From contig SFJG01000113.1 in NCBI GenBank assembly GCA_004555955.1, positions 1 to 6,187 on the forward strand: a DNA stretch of 6,187 bases. The letters are read 5' to 3'. The notes below the pieces were generated by a model. The model did no database searches, was not told where the DNA came from, and was given only the letters and a program-made list of their open reading frames with translations. Position numbers and translations under genes: made by a program. The first letter of the stretch is position 1. The number at the start of each line of letters is the position of its first letter. The DNA is from Bacteroidales bacterium (GTDB lineage: Bacteria; Bacteroidota; Bacteroidia; Bacteroidales; Muribaculaceae). Below, one piece after another: positions 1-5,836 of the stretch.

Positions 1-440
1 ACGATAGCGTTGTGTCAGAAGCCTCTTGTACAGAGCACTCGGAGTTAATAAAAGCAATCCTCCAGCCTATAGCTACTCAAGGCATGATTGCCTATGACTT
101 TAGCGATTTGCAGACAACTCTTGCCGACGCAAAGCATTTCTTTATAAAGTCAGCAACCGGGCATGGTAATGAGCGAGTTGCAGAAGCGGTAGGTCACATA
201 AAAAGTTCATTATCTTCATCCATGCTCGAAACAATAAGGAGGATTTCGATTTTACTTTATTTCAACAAAGAGGGAGAACAGCCATTGTTGATGCAAGAAA
301 TGACTGTACTAACCGAATTTCTGAAAGAACTGCCTGAAAACATTGAAGTCATTTGGGCTTTATATCCCGATGTAACTATAGAGGAGCATGGAATAAAACT
401 ATCAGTAATCGCCGCCAGAAAAGAAAATATTAAGGGATAA
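1..440 (+). CDS. Divergent FtsZ-like protein, C-terminal part (5' end outside window)
   Basis: The reading frame is open to the left edge (codons before the GTG at base 12 read D-S-V), so this is the 3' part of a longer gene; the GTG is probably not the real start. Numbering from that GTG codon, residues 24-33 (GMIAYDFSDL) align with the FtsZ T7 synergy loop and following strand (G-x-x-N-x-D-F-x-D). Both T7 acidic residues are kept (D29, D32), while the usual Asn is Ala27. Residues 46-58 match the FtsZ stretch with GxxxGxxRxxEA, and 77-135 match the FtsZ C-terminal domain (ISILLYF, an EM-containing helix, EVIWALYPD, IKLSVIAA). In FtsZ, T7 of one subunit completes the GTPase site of the next in the filament. 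The protein ends 7 residues after the last conserved strand: it has no linker and no C-terminal peptide for FtsA or membrane anchors. It is therefore probably an accessory paralog, not the housekeeping divisome FtsZ. The GTP-binding half cannot be seen. Confidence 0.78.
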   Translation, partial: DSVVSEASCTEHSELIKAILQPIATQGMIAYDFSDLQTTLADAKHFFIKSATGHGNERVAEAVGHIKSSLSSSMLETIRRISILLYFNKEGEQPLLMQEMTVLTEFLKELPENIEVIWALYPDVTIEEHGIKLSVIAARKENIKG

Positions 441-506
441 GATTATTTCAACCAATTAAAATTACTGATATTCGGTATTTTGCTGATAGAAATTCAATAA
501 AATCAA

Positions 507-516
507 GCAAATTTGC
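507..516. promoter_or_regulatory. 10-bp palindrome in the 107-nt gap before the acidic-protein gene
   Basis: GCAAATTTGC is a perfect palindrome about 31 nt upstream of the ATG at 548. Its CAAATTTG part (508-515) matches the Bacteroidota -7 box TAnnTTTG at 7 of 8 positions. The nearest upstream TTTG (479-482) is 25 nt away, longer than the usual 19-21, so this is a weak promoter or operator candidate. The rest of 441-547 is AT-rich, with no gene or clear terminator. Confidence 0.25.
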
Positions 517-547
517 ATATTACATACAACAAAAATATAGTTACGTT

Positions 548-1078
548 ATGACAGAAAAAGAAATACTGGTTAGTGCTGAGAATCTGGAGACTGGATTTAT
601 AACCGGACAAGTATGTAATCATCTTGATAATCAAGAGATGATTGAGATTGCAACTGCATTGAGATCAATTACTCAAACAATAGCAAAAATATTAGAGGAG
701 CGAAATACTATACCCAATCAGGTACAGTCCGGATTAATTTTTCAATATTTCTTTGATAGATCGGTTGAGATATTTTACAAGCAGTTTAACGGCATTGAAA
801 CAGACTCCGTATCGTTCAATATTCAAGAAGTATTTGAATATTACGAGCCTGACCTTCCTTACAATGTTCAGCAAATCCTGACGAATCGTGTCGATAATAT
901 TGTCGTCTTAACTTCAAAGCTATGGAACTTTATGGAAGGTACCGGAGTATTTGATACTCCCTTCAACGTATGGTTCTCCAACTTCTTGTCGGTTGCAACT
1001 ATTATTGGGCTCAGATTTGCTCAGGAGATAGATTTTGATGATGAGAGCGAATTAAACGCATTTCTCAATATAGACTAA
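548..1078 (+). CDS. Acidic protein of unknown function, partner candidate of the FtsZ-like gene
   Basis: I do not recognise this family. The 176-residue product is predicted soluble and mostly helical, with no signal peptide and no clear membrane helix; the aromatic-rich stretch 138-155 (around VWFSNFLSV) is more likely a buried amphipathic helix. It is strongly acidic, with about 27 Asp/Glu against 9 Lys/Arg, and ends in an acidic tail (residues 160-168 hold six acidic residues). Residues 27-52 look like an amphipathic helix, and 64-80 and 94-100 are rich in Phe/Tyr. The ATG at 548 is the first in frame; no Shine-Dalgarno is visible, as usual in Bacteroidota. It lies 107 nt after the FtsZ-like gene, same strand and same AT-rich composition, and unlike the GC-richer genes that follow. 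Joint transcription or joint acquisition is an inference from this context. Coding is supported by an uninterrupted frame in AT-rich DNA, where chance ORFs of this length are uncommon. Confidence 0.8.
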   Translation: MTEKEILVSAENLETGFITGQVCNHLDNQEMIEIATALRSITQTIAKILEERNTIPNQVQSGLIFQYFFDRSVEIFYKQFNGIETDSVSFNIQEVFEYYEPDLPYNVQQILTNRVDNIVVLTSKLWNFMEGTGVFDTPFNVWFSNFLSVATIIGLRFAQEIDFDDESELNAFLNID

Positions 1079-1106
1079 TTCCTCATGTCGGTTGAATTTA
1101 TTTCAG

Positions 1107-1135
1107 GCCACGACCATTACGATAATGGTCGTGGC
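1107..1135. other. Perfect 13-bp hairpin in the convergent intergenic region
   Basis: GCCACGACCATTA at 1107-1119 and its exact reverse complement at 1123-1135 flank a 3-nt CGA loop. It lies 28 nt after the acidic-protein stop codon and between convergent genes. No T-run follows directly on either strand, so it is not a textbook terminator alone. It may act with the next hairpin, or as a 3'-end stabiliser for transcripts from either side. Confidence 0.7.
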
Positions 1136-1137
1136 AG

Positions 1138-1175
1138 AGAGACTATTTAACAAGTTTTTGGCAGTCTCTTTTTTT
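1138..1175 (+). terminator. Probable rho-independent terminator for the FtsZ-like/acidic-protein block
   Basis: AGAGACT (1138-1144) pairs with AGTCTCT (1163-1169), and an uninterrupted run of seven T (1169-1175) follows at once. The stem is short and the loop is 18 nt, so it may rely on the stronger hairpin immediately upstream. Its position after the last plus-strand gene of the AT-rich block fits transcription stop. Confidence 0.5.
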
Positions 1176-1181
1176 GTCTCT

Positions 1182-1217
1182 TCAACTCATCACACTCAAC
1201 ACACTCTTCACACTCAT
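1182..1217. repeat. 9-nt tandem repeat (CACACTCWW)
   Basis: Three exact CACACTC cores start at 1191, 1200 and 1209, each followed by AA, TT or AT. A degenerate copy (TCAACTCAT) precedes them at 1182. The run lies just downstream of the glutaminyl cyclase stop codon (1229, minus strand) and may cover part of that transcript's 3' untranslated region. Confidence 0.6.
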
Positions 1218-1228
1218 CTACTCTGTTC

Positions 1229-2218
1229 TTATTTCATTCCGAAGATGTAGGCGGTGAGGGTTTCGCCGACGGCGGCGAGGGTCGATGGCGATATGTGTCT
1301 CATCACGTCGTCGGTGGTGTGCCACTGCGGGCAAAAGCCTGTGGGCGAATCTTTTCGCTGGTCGATGATGTCGATACATGGAATGCCCGCAGCTATTATC
1401 TCGACGTGGTCGTCGGTAATGGCGCCGCCGTAGTCGTTGACAAAGCGGTCGCCGTGTCCTAATTGTGCTGCCAGCGCCCAAAGCGTCGACACCGTCTTGG
1501 CATCGCTCCGATATGAGAAATATTCTTTCAAAAACTTTGCATTCGCGTCGCCGACCATGTCCAAGAGGATGCCGCTCGTAGGATAGACGTAGCCCTCGCG
1601 ATGGGGATTCGACGCCCAATAGCGCGTGCCCAGCGCCCATGAGTCTTCGCTATCGCCTTCGCGGTCGCCCCAGTCTTCGGCATCGGTCAAGAGGATGTCG
1701 ACGCCAACGGTCGGCTCGTTTGCGGCAAGCAGTCGCGCAACTTCGAGCGCCACGCCCACACCGCTCGCACCGTCGTTGGCACCCATCACCGGCTGACGAT
1801 GTTTCGATGCATCGGCATCGCTATCTGCCCACGGACGGCAGTCCCAGTGCGCCAAGAGCAGTATGCGCTTGGGCTTGTCGGGATAGAATTCGGCAACGAA
1901 ATTGCGTGCTTTCAGCGTCGTTCCGTCGTAAGCACGAAGGTCGACGCACTGCTCGGTGACGGCGCTACTGTGGCGGCGCAACTGCGCGAGCAGATAGTCG
2001 CCGCAACGGCGATGTGCCTCCGTGTTGGGCACTCGCGGTCCGAACGAGCACTGCGCCTCGACGTAACTATACGCCGAATCGCCGCTAAATGCCACACGTG
2101 GTACGGGTCCGGAAGTGTCTGCCGTAGCATCGGAAGTAGAGCTGTTTTTCGCGTTCGAACAGCCTGTCAATGAGATTATTATCGATGCAATCATCGTTAT
2201 TGCGCCTTGTAGTTTCAT
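1229..2218 (-). CDS. Glutaminyl-peptide cyclotransferase lipoprotein (M28 family, type II)
   Basis: This enzyme is expected to convert N-terminal Gln of exported proteins into pyroglutamate. In Bacteroidota many exported proteins begin with Gln after signal cleavage, and this enzyme is the usual agent. The 329-residue product starts with Lys2 and a hydrophobic stretch ending in the lipobox LTGC (Cys20), so it should be a lipid-anchored periplasmic protein. Motifs of the family appear in order: HWDCRPWAD (124-132), GANDGASG (146-153; Asp149 a likely zinc ligand), TDAED (178-182; Glu181 catalytic and Asp182 zinc ligand by analogy with human QC E201/E202), LLDMVGDANAKF (218-229; Asp220), ITDDHVEI (267-274), and WHTTDD (299-304; His300 zinc ligand). 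The LLDxxG, DDH and WHT-DD motifs favour cyclase over a generic M28 aminopeptidase. Met1 is preferred over Met9 because only it supplies the basic N-terminus of the signal. It is the last gene of a three-gene operon, 5 nt after its neighbour. Confidence 0.92.
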   Translation of the reverse strand: MKLQGAITMIASIIISLTGCSNAKNSSTSDATADTSGPVPRVAFSGDSAYSYVEAQCSFGPRVPNTEAHRRCGDYLLAQLRRHSSAVTEQCVDLRAYDGTTLKARNFVAEFYPDKPKRILLLAHWDCRPWADSDADASKHRQPVMGANDGASGVGVALEVARLLAANEPTVGVDILLTDAEDWGDREGDSEDSWALGTRYWASNPHREGYVYPTSGILLDMVGDANAKFLKEYFSYRSDAKTVSTLWALAAQLGHGDRFVNDYGGAITDDHVEIIAAGIPCIDIIDQRKDSPTGFCPQWHTTDDVMRHISPSTLAAVGETLTAYIFGMK

Positions 2219-2223
2219 TTATA

Positions 2224-2970
2224 TCATTGTTTAAGCAGTTTGTTGTATTGACCTTTGCTGCGTGTCGCTTTGCCGTACGCTATGGCGTGGCGGGAGCAGG
2301 TGTGATAGCACGCAAGGCAGTTTATGCAGTTACCTTTCCAACGGGGGCGACGGTCCACGATTTCGATGTTGTCTAAAGGGCAATTTGCAGCGCAACGACC
2401 GCAGCCGCGGCATGTGTCATCTGCGCAAAACTTCTTGTCGCTCATATGTTTAACAAATCCCGGGCGGATAACCTTCGACTTAAACCATGCAAACGCGCCG
2501 TGATGCGTCAAGTCGCCGCGATAGTGCTCGCGAACGCGCTCGGCAATGGCGTCAACCCTCGCCGGCATTGCTCCGAGTTTCTCAGCTTCCAACGTCGGAC
2601 TGTCGACGTCGAACCCCGGCAGAAGGACGTAGGTATTCGGCATCTGCACGGAGAATTGCGCATCGGCTGTCAAGCCTTTTTCGCACATCAGAGCAGTCCA
2701 TTCGCGTGCGGTCAGCCCGGTGTCGTCGCCGCAGGTTGCCACCATATAGCAATACGCTGCTTTGTCGGTCAGTTTCAGCCGCCGAATGCATTCAGCCACC
2801 GTTCGAGGCACTCCCCATCCGTGGATAGGAAACACAAAGCCCAAGCTCTCGCCTTCGCCAAGGCTGACAACTTCGCACGAGCATAAGTCTGCCACTCGTT
2901 CTCCCAAACGCTCACCAAGCCTTTCAGCCACGCACCGACTGTTGCCGGTTGCCGAAAAATAGAGTATCAT
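2224..2970 (-). CDS. EFR1-type flavodoxin/ferredoxin fusion protein
   Basis: This is a 248-residue soluble redox protein with two parts. The N-terminal 150 residues or so are flavodoxin-like: MILYFSATGNSR places the FMN phosphate loop at residues 6-11 (SATGNS), followed by GFVFPIHGWGVP (44-55), typical of this family. The C-terminal part carries two [4Fe-4S] motifs of bacterial ferredoxin type: Cys187, 190, 193 and 197 (CRGCGRCAANCP) and Cys215, 218, 221 and 225 (CINCLACYHTC). The arrangement matches proteins annotated as EFR1-family ferredoxin, known from anaerobes; the electron partners are not established. The second motif lacks the Pro that usually follows the fourth Cys. It is the middle gene of the operon: its ATG is 12 nt after the DUF2027-Smr stop, and its TGA stop is 5 nt before the glutaminyl cyclase start. 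It has no signal peptide and should act in the cytoplasm, so no functional link to the secreted cyclase is evident. Confidence 0.9.
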   Translation of the reverse strand: MILYFSATGNSRCVAERLGERLGERVADLCSCEVVSLGEGESLGFVFPIHGWGVPRTVAECIRRLKLTDKAAYCYMVATCGDDTGLTAREWTALMCEKGLTADAQFSVQMPNTYVLLPGFDVDSPTLEAEKLGAMPARVDAIAERVREHYRGDLTHHGAFAWFKSKVIRPGFVKHMSDKKFCADDTCRGCGRCAANCPLDNIEIVDRRPRWKGNCINCLACYHTCSRHAIAYGKATRSKGQYNKLLKQ

Positions 2971-2982
2971 CTCAAAGCCCGT

Positions 2983-4059
2983 TTAGTGGACAGTTACCAG
3001 CGTTGCGCCGAAGCCGTATTCACGGAACGATGCATCTTGCGCCTCGCAGTTTTTATACTTACGTTTGAGTTCGTCGAGAATAGCCTTGCGCAGTACGCCC
3101 TCGCCCTTGCCGTGGATAAACACGATTTTTTGACCCTTATTGCGGATGTTGGCGTCGAGCGTCTTGCGAAATTCGCCGAGTTGCACCTCGAGCATATCGC
3201 CGTTCGAAAGCCCCGCCGTGGTGTCGAGCAGCGCGCCGATATGCAAATCCACCTCGATTATCGCGCCCTTCTTCGCGTGTTGATGCTTCTCCACGCGCCG
3301 ACGTTCCGGCTTGTCGGCTTGTCGCTTTTCGCGCATTGCCTGCTCGAGCATACTGCTGTCGACCACCATCTGACGCTGCGGTACGTCGTTTTTCACGATG
3401 TCGTAGGCAATAACCGGATTTTCGAAATATTCATGGTCGTGGAAGCAATGCAACTTATAGAATTTCGTGGCATCGACGCGATATTCTACCGCCACGGGAT
3501 TCTTCGGACGATAGTCGGCGCCACGCTTAAACGCCACCAACTGAACGGAAACGCGCTCGAGTTGCGGCAAATCTTCGTGAGTCAGTTCCTCGAGCAACAC
3601 CTGAATGTTGGGCTCCACAATACCTTCGTAGCGGCAGTGCCATCGTCCGTCTTCCGAACGCGAAGCATAGACAACATAGAGAAAATAATTGCTGTCGTTG
3701 ACCAAATAGGCGGTAAATCCCGTCGTGTTGATATGCTTTATGTCGTCAGCCTCGTAGCCCAACACGATGTTGAGCGTGTTGCCTTCGGCGGTTTCAACGA
3801 TTTCAACGTCGTTTTCGCTATGCGTCGGTGCCGGAGCCGCCTTGACCACCGCCGGTGCCTCATACTTGCTCGGCTCATTTGACCCGTACTTCTTCTTGGG
3901 GACGATGCCGCCGTCGGGGTCGACAACAACACATTCGCGCACCAAAACCGGCGTCTCAAATCCGTCAGACTCCTCTACATAGGCTATATTTCCTTCTATT
4001 TTGCGTACCGTTCCTCCGCCTACAGCGTTGAGAAACCTCACAGTATCTCCTACTTTCAT
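2983..4059 (-). CDS. DUF2027 domain protein with C-terminal Smr domain
   Basis: This is a 358-residue cytoplasmic protein. Residues 1-46 (starting MKVGDTVRFLNAVGGGTV) look like a small beta-barrel similar to the KOW/SH3-like segment of MutS2. A low-complexity linker (about 55-80) follows, then a beta-rich DUF2027 middle (about 90-225), a charged helix (about 235-262, rich in Arg, Lys and Glu), and a C-terminal Smr domain (about 266-358). The Smr hallmarks are DLH at 271-273 and HGKGEG at 316-321, ending in GFGATLVTV. Smr domains of MutS2 and SmrB are nucleases acting on DNA or on mRNA at stalled ribosomes, and the DxH motif is needed for cleavage; here Asp271 and His273 are present. The usual Gly after DLH is Ile274, and a loop (about 275-288) follows. 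It is the first gene of the minus-strand operon, with a promoter candidate about 35 nt upstream of the ATG. The family is common in Bacteroidota; the cellular role is not known to me. Confidence 0.9.
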   Translation of the reverse strand: MKVGDTVRFLNAVGGGTVRKIEGNIAYVEESDGFETPVLVRECVVVDPDGGIVPKKKYGSNEPSKYEAPAVVKAAPAPTHSENDVEIVETAEGNTLNIVLGYEADDIKHINTTGFTAYLVNDSNYFLYVVYASRSEDGRWHCRYEGIVEPNIQVLLEELTHEDLPQLERVSVQLVAFKRGADYRPKNPVAVEYRVDATKFYKLHCFHDHEYFENPVIAYDIVKNDVPQRQMVVDSSMLEQAMREKRQADKPERRRVEKHQHAKKGAIIEVDLHIGALLDTTAGLSNGDMLEVQLGEFRKTLDANIRNKGQKIVFIHGKGEGVLRKAILDELKRKYKNCEAQDASFREYGFGATLVTVH

Positions 4060-4093
4060 GTCGTTTTTGAATTTTGCGACTGTAAAGTTACAT

Positions 4094-4126
4094 CAAATAT
4101 TTCTTTTCCGATTGCAAAAAATCAAA
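4094..4126 (-). promoter_or_regulatory. Bacteroidota-type promoter for the minus-strand operon
   Basis: Read on the minus strand, TTTG (4126-4123) is followed after 21 nt by AATATTTG (4101-4094), 7 of 8 matches to TAnnTTTG. Spacing and order fit the Bacteroidota housekeeping promoter. Transcription would start near 4087, giving a leader of about 28 nt before the DUF2027-Smr ATG. Confidence 0.55.
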
Positions 4127-4153
4127 AAGATATCATATGCAAGAAGTTAGGCG

Positions 4154-4194
4154 TCTTAACCCGACCCTCTTAAACCGTTCCCCGTACCTCTTAA
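4154..4194. repeat. Three TCTTAA direct repeats in the divergent promoter region
   Basis: TCTTAA starts at 4154, 4168 and 4189; the last two lie in the wider shared context CCTCTTAA and are spaced 21 nt, two helical turns. They lie upstream of both divergent promoters, so they could be a regulator binding site, but a T/A-rich hexamer can also recur by chance. Confidence 0.35.
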
Positions 4195-4214
4195 CTATAC
4201 TTTGCAGTCCGAAT

Positions 4215-4245
4215 TTTGCCAAACACATATTTCGCTGTAACTTTG
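4215..4245 (+). promoter_or_regulatory. Bacteroidota-type promoter for the MATE gene
   Basis: TTTG (4215-4218) is followed after 19 nt by TAACTTTG (4238-4245), an exact match to TAnnTTTG. The predicted start, about 7 nt downstream, leaves a short leader of about 14 nt before the ATG at 4266. This is the best-formed promoter in the window and supports the chosen MATE start. Confidence 0.7.
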
Positions 4246-4265
4246 CCCCACGAAAAAAGTAGTGT

Positions 4266-5612
4266 ATGGCAAACAGCAACGACCCACACATATTAGGCAC
4301 CCAACCAATCGGCAAACTCCTCGTCAGTTACTCCCTGCCCGCAATTATCGGGATGACTCTAACGTCGCTCTACAACATCATCGACAGCATCTTTATCGGC
4401 AACGGTGTCGGCGCACTCGCCATCTCCGGTATGGCTATCACATTCCCGCTGATGAATTTGCTAATCGCTTTCTGTACACTCGTAGGCGTCGGCGGGGCTA
4501 CCATTTCGTCTATCCGACTCGGACAAAAAGACAAACGAGGCGCCGAAGACATCCTCGGCAACGCCGCAATCCTGCTCGTCATCAACGCCTGCTTCTATGG
4601 GGGCATCACCCTTCTCTTTCTCGACGACATCCTTCGACTCTTCGGAGCAAGCGACGACACCCTCCCTTACGCTCGCGACTTTATGCAAGTAATCCTCGCC
4701 GGAAGCCCGATTTCATACTCTATGATTGGTCTGAACAACATCATGCGTGCCACAGGATACCCGAAAAAAGCAATGCTTTCGTCCGTACTAACCGTTGTGT
4801 GCAACCTCATTCTCGCGCCGATATTCATCTTCGTCCTCGAATGGGGTATACGAGGCGCAGCGTTAGCAACCATAGTTTCGCAAGCCATCGGGCTCGTTTG
4901 GGTGCTATGCCACTTCTTCAACCCCCGCACCTACATACGCTTCCACCGACCAAGCCTACATCTACGCAAACGATTGATAAAGAACATATTCAGCATAGGT
5001 ATATCGCCGTTTTTCATGAACGTTTGCGCATGCCTTGTAACCATATTCATCAACAACAGGCTCCTCGCCTACGGCAACGACTACTCCGTCGGCGCTTTCG
5101 GCATCGTCAACAGAATGCAGATGCTCTTCGTTATGGTCGTTTTGGGCATTGCTCAAGGCATGCAACCTATCGTGGGCTACAACTACGGAGCTTCGAAACA
5201 CGACCGCGTACAACGAGCCCTAACCTACGGAATTTTAGCCGGAGTAGCAGTTACAACAACCGGATGCATCCTCGGCTCAGGATTTCCCGGCATCTTCGTC
5301 GCTCTCTTTACCGACGACCCGATGCTCGTGCCACAATCGCAATTCGCCTTACGCATCGCAGTAATGATGTTCCCATTCGTCGGCGCACAAATCATCACCT
5401 GCCAATTCTTCCAATCGATTGGCAGAGCAAAAGCAGCTCTCTTCCTGTCGCTCTCACGACAGCTCGTATTCCTGCTCCCCGGACTAATCATTCTCCCGCT
5501 ATTCTTCGGCGTTGAAGGAATTTGGTACAGCATGCCCGTCAGCGACCTTCTCGCGACAATCCTCGCCGTATGGCTTCTCTTCAAAGCACACCTCGGCACC
5601 AAGTTGCAATAA
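4266..5612 (+). CDS. MATE-family multidrug efflux transporter (MepA-like)
   Basis: This is a 448-residue inner-membrane protein of the usual MATE length, expected to export drugs or other organic cations in exchange for Na+ or H+. About twelve hydrophobic segments can be placed, forming two homologous halves (roughly residues 17-220 and 235-440) joined by a basic loop near 221-239. Family motifs include LYNIIDSIFIGNGVG (35-49) near the first helix, GVGGATISSIRLGQ (74-87), NNIMRATGYPKKAM (157-170), the second-half copy AFGIVNRMQML (277-287), and AQGMQPIVGYNYGAS (296-310), all characteristic of MATE proteins and close to the MepA branch. The start is set by the strong promoter 20 nt upstream and by the hydrophilic N-terminus leading into the first helix. 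It is monocistronic and divergent from the DUF2027-Smr operon; nothing seen indicates its substrate. No T-rich terminator follows the stop, but strong hairpins do. Confidence 0.95.
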   Translation: MANSNDPHILGTQPIGKLLVSYSLPAIIGMTLTSLYNIIDSIFIGNGVGALAISGMAITFPLMNLLIAFCTLVGVGGATISSIRLGQKDKRGAEDILGNAAILLVINACFYGGITLLFLDDILRLFGASDDTLPYARDFMQVILAGSPISYSMIGLNNIMRATGYPKKAMLSSVLTVVCNLILAPIFIFVLEWGIRGAALATIVSQAIGLVWVLCHFFNPRTYIRFHRPSLHLRKRLIKNIFSIGISPFFMNVCACLVTIFINNRLLAYGNDYSVGAFGIVNRMQMLFVMVVLGIAQGMQPIVGYNYGASKHDRVQRALTYGILAGVAVTTTGCILGSGFPGIFVALFTDDPMLVPQSQFALRIAVMMFPFVGAQIITCQFFQSIGRAKAALFLSLSRQLVFLLPGLIILPLFFGVEGIWYSMPVSDLLATILAVWLLFKAHLGTKLQ

Positions 5613-5624
5613 CGTGCCTCGTTC

Positions 5625-5645
5625 CTCTCCGCTCTCCGCTCGACG
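5625..5645. repeat. Heptamer tandem repeat, left tract (CTCTCCG)
   Basis: Three 7-nt units follow directly on one another: CTCTCCG, CTCTCCG and CTCGACG. The tract begins 13 nt after the MATE stop and shares its unit with the tract at 5890-5924. Confidence 0.65.
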
Positions 5646-5671
5646 ACGTCAAGATGCCCACTCGAGACCGT

Positions 5672-5807
5672 AGCCGTGTCGTAGATACGGCTGTGGTGGC
5701 TGTGCCGGAGGTACAGCTATTGTGGGTAACGCCGGGTTCAGTACCGGAGGTACTTAACCCGGTGCATGACTGCAGAGTAGATAATCGAGCTTCGGAGATG
5801 CTCGGTT
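5672..5807. repeat. Array of four hairpins with a shared G(G/T)A apical triloop
   Basis: Hairpin 1 (5672-5692): AGCCGTGT pairs with ATACGGCT around C-GTA-G. Hairpin 2 (5697-5719): TGGCTGTGCC pairs with GGTACAGCTA around GGA, with three G-T wobbles counted if the stem is extended by one pair. Hairpin 3 (5732-5762): CCGGGTT-C-AGTACC pairs with GGTACT-T-AACCCGG around GGA, 13 Watson-Crick pairs with one C/T mismatch. Hairpin 4 (5783-5807): AATCGAGC pairs with GCTCGGTT, then a T/T mismatch, then TC-GGA-GA. Stem sequences differ, but the apex is C-GGA-G in three and C-GTA-G in one. Centres lie at 5682, 5708, 5747 and 5795. This could be a REP-like repeat cluster or a structured RNA at the 3' end of the MATE transcript; the sequence alone does not decide. 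Confidence 0.7.
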
Positions 5808-5836
5808 GTGATAGCAGATTTGTCAGCGAGCACACT

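Noticed and set aside
944..960. 7-bp inverted repeat GGAGTAT/ATACTCC inside the acidic-protein gene
   Set aside because: It lies within coding sequence, has a TTG loop unlike the GGA family, and no T-run; probably incidental.
1218..2173. Several open frames overlapping the glutaminyl cyclase gene on both strands
   Set aside because: All are Arg/Ala/His-rich shadows of a GC-rich gene with clear catalytic motifs.
2986..3882. 298-residue plus-strand open frame opposite the DUF2027-Smr gene
   Set aside because: It mirrors the codon pattern of the minus-strand gene; the minus strand has intact Smr motifs, this frame shows no family features.
4197..4204. Second -7 box (ATACTTTG) upstream of the MATE promoter
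   Set aside because: The TA is one base too far from TTTG and there is no TTTG at the right distance upstream; the box at 4238 is far better.
4133..4315. 60-residue minus-strand open frame in the divergent promoter region
   Set aside because: It overlaps the MATE start and its promoter and has no family features or upstream promoter of its own.
4262..5515. 417-residue plus-strand open frame overlapping the MATE gene
   Set aside because: It is the shifted frame of the MATE gene: rich in Arg, His, Pro and Gln, no domain features, whereas the other frame gives an unmistakable transporter.
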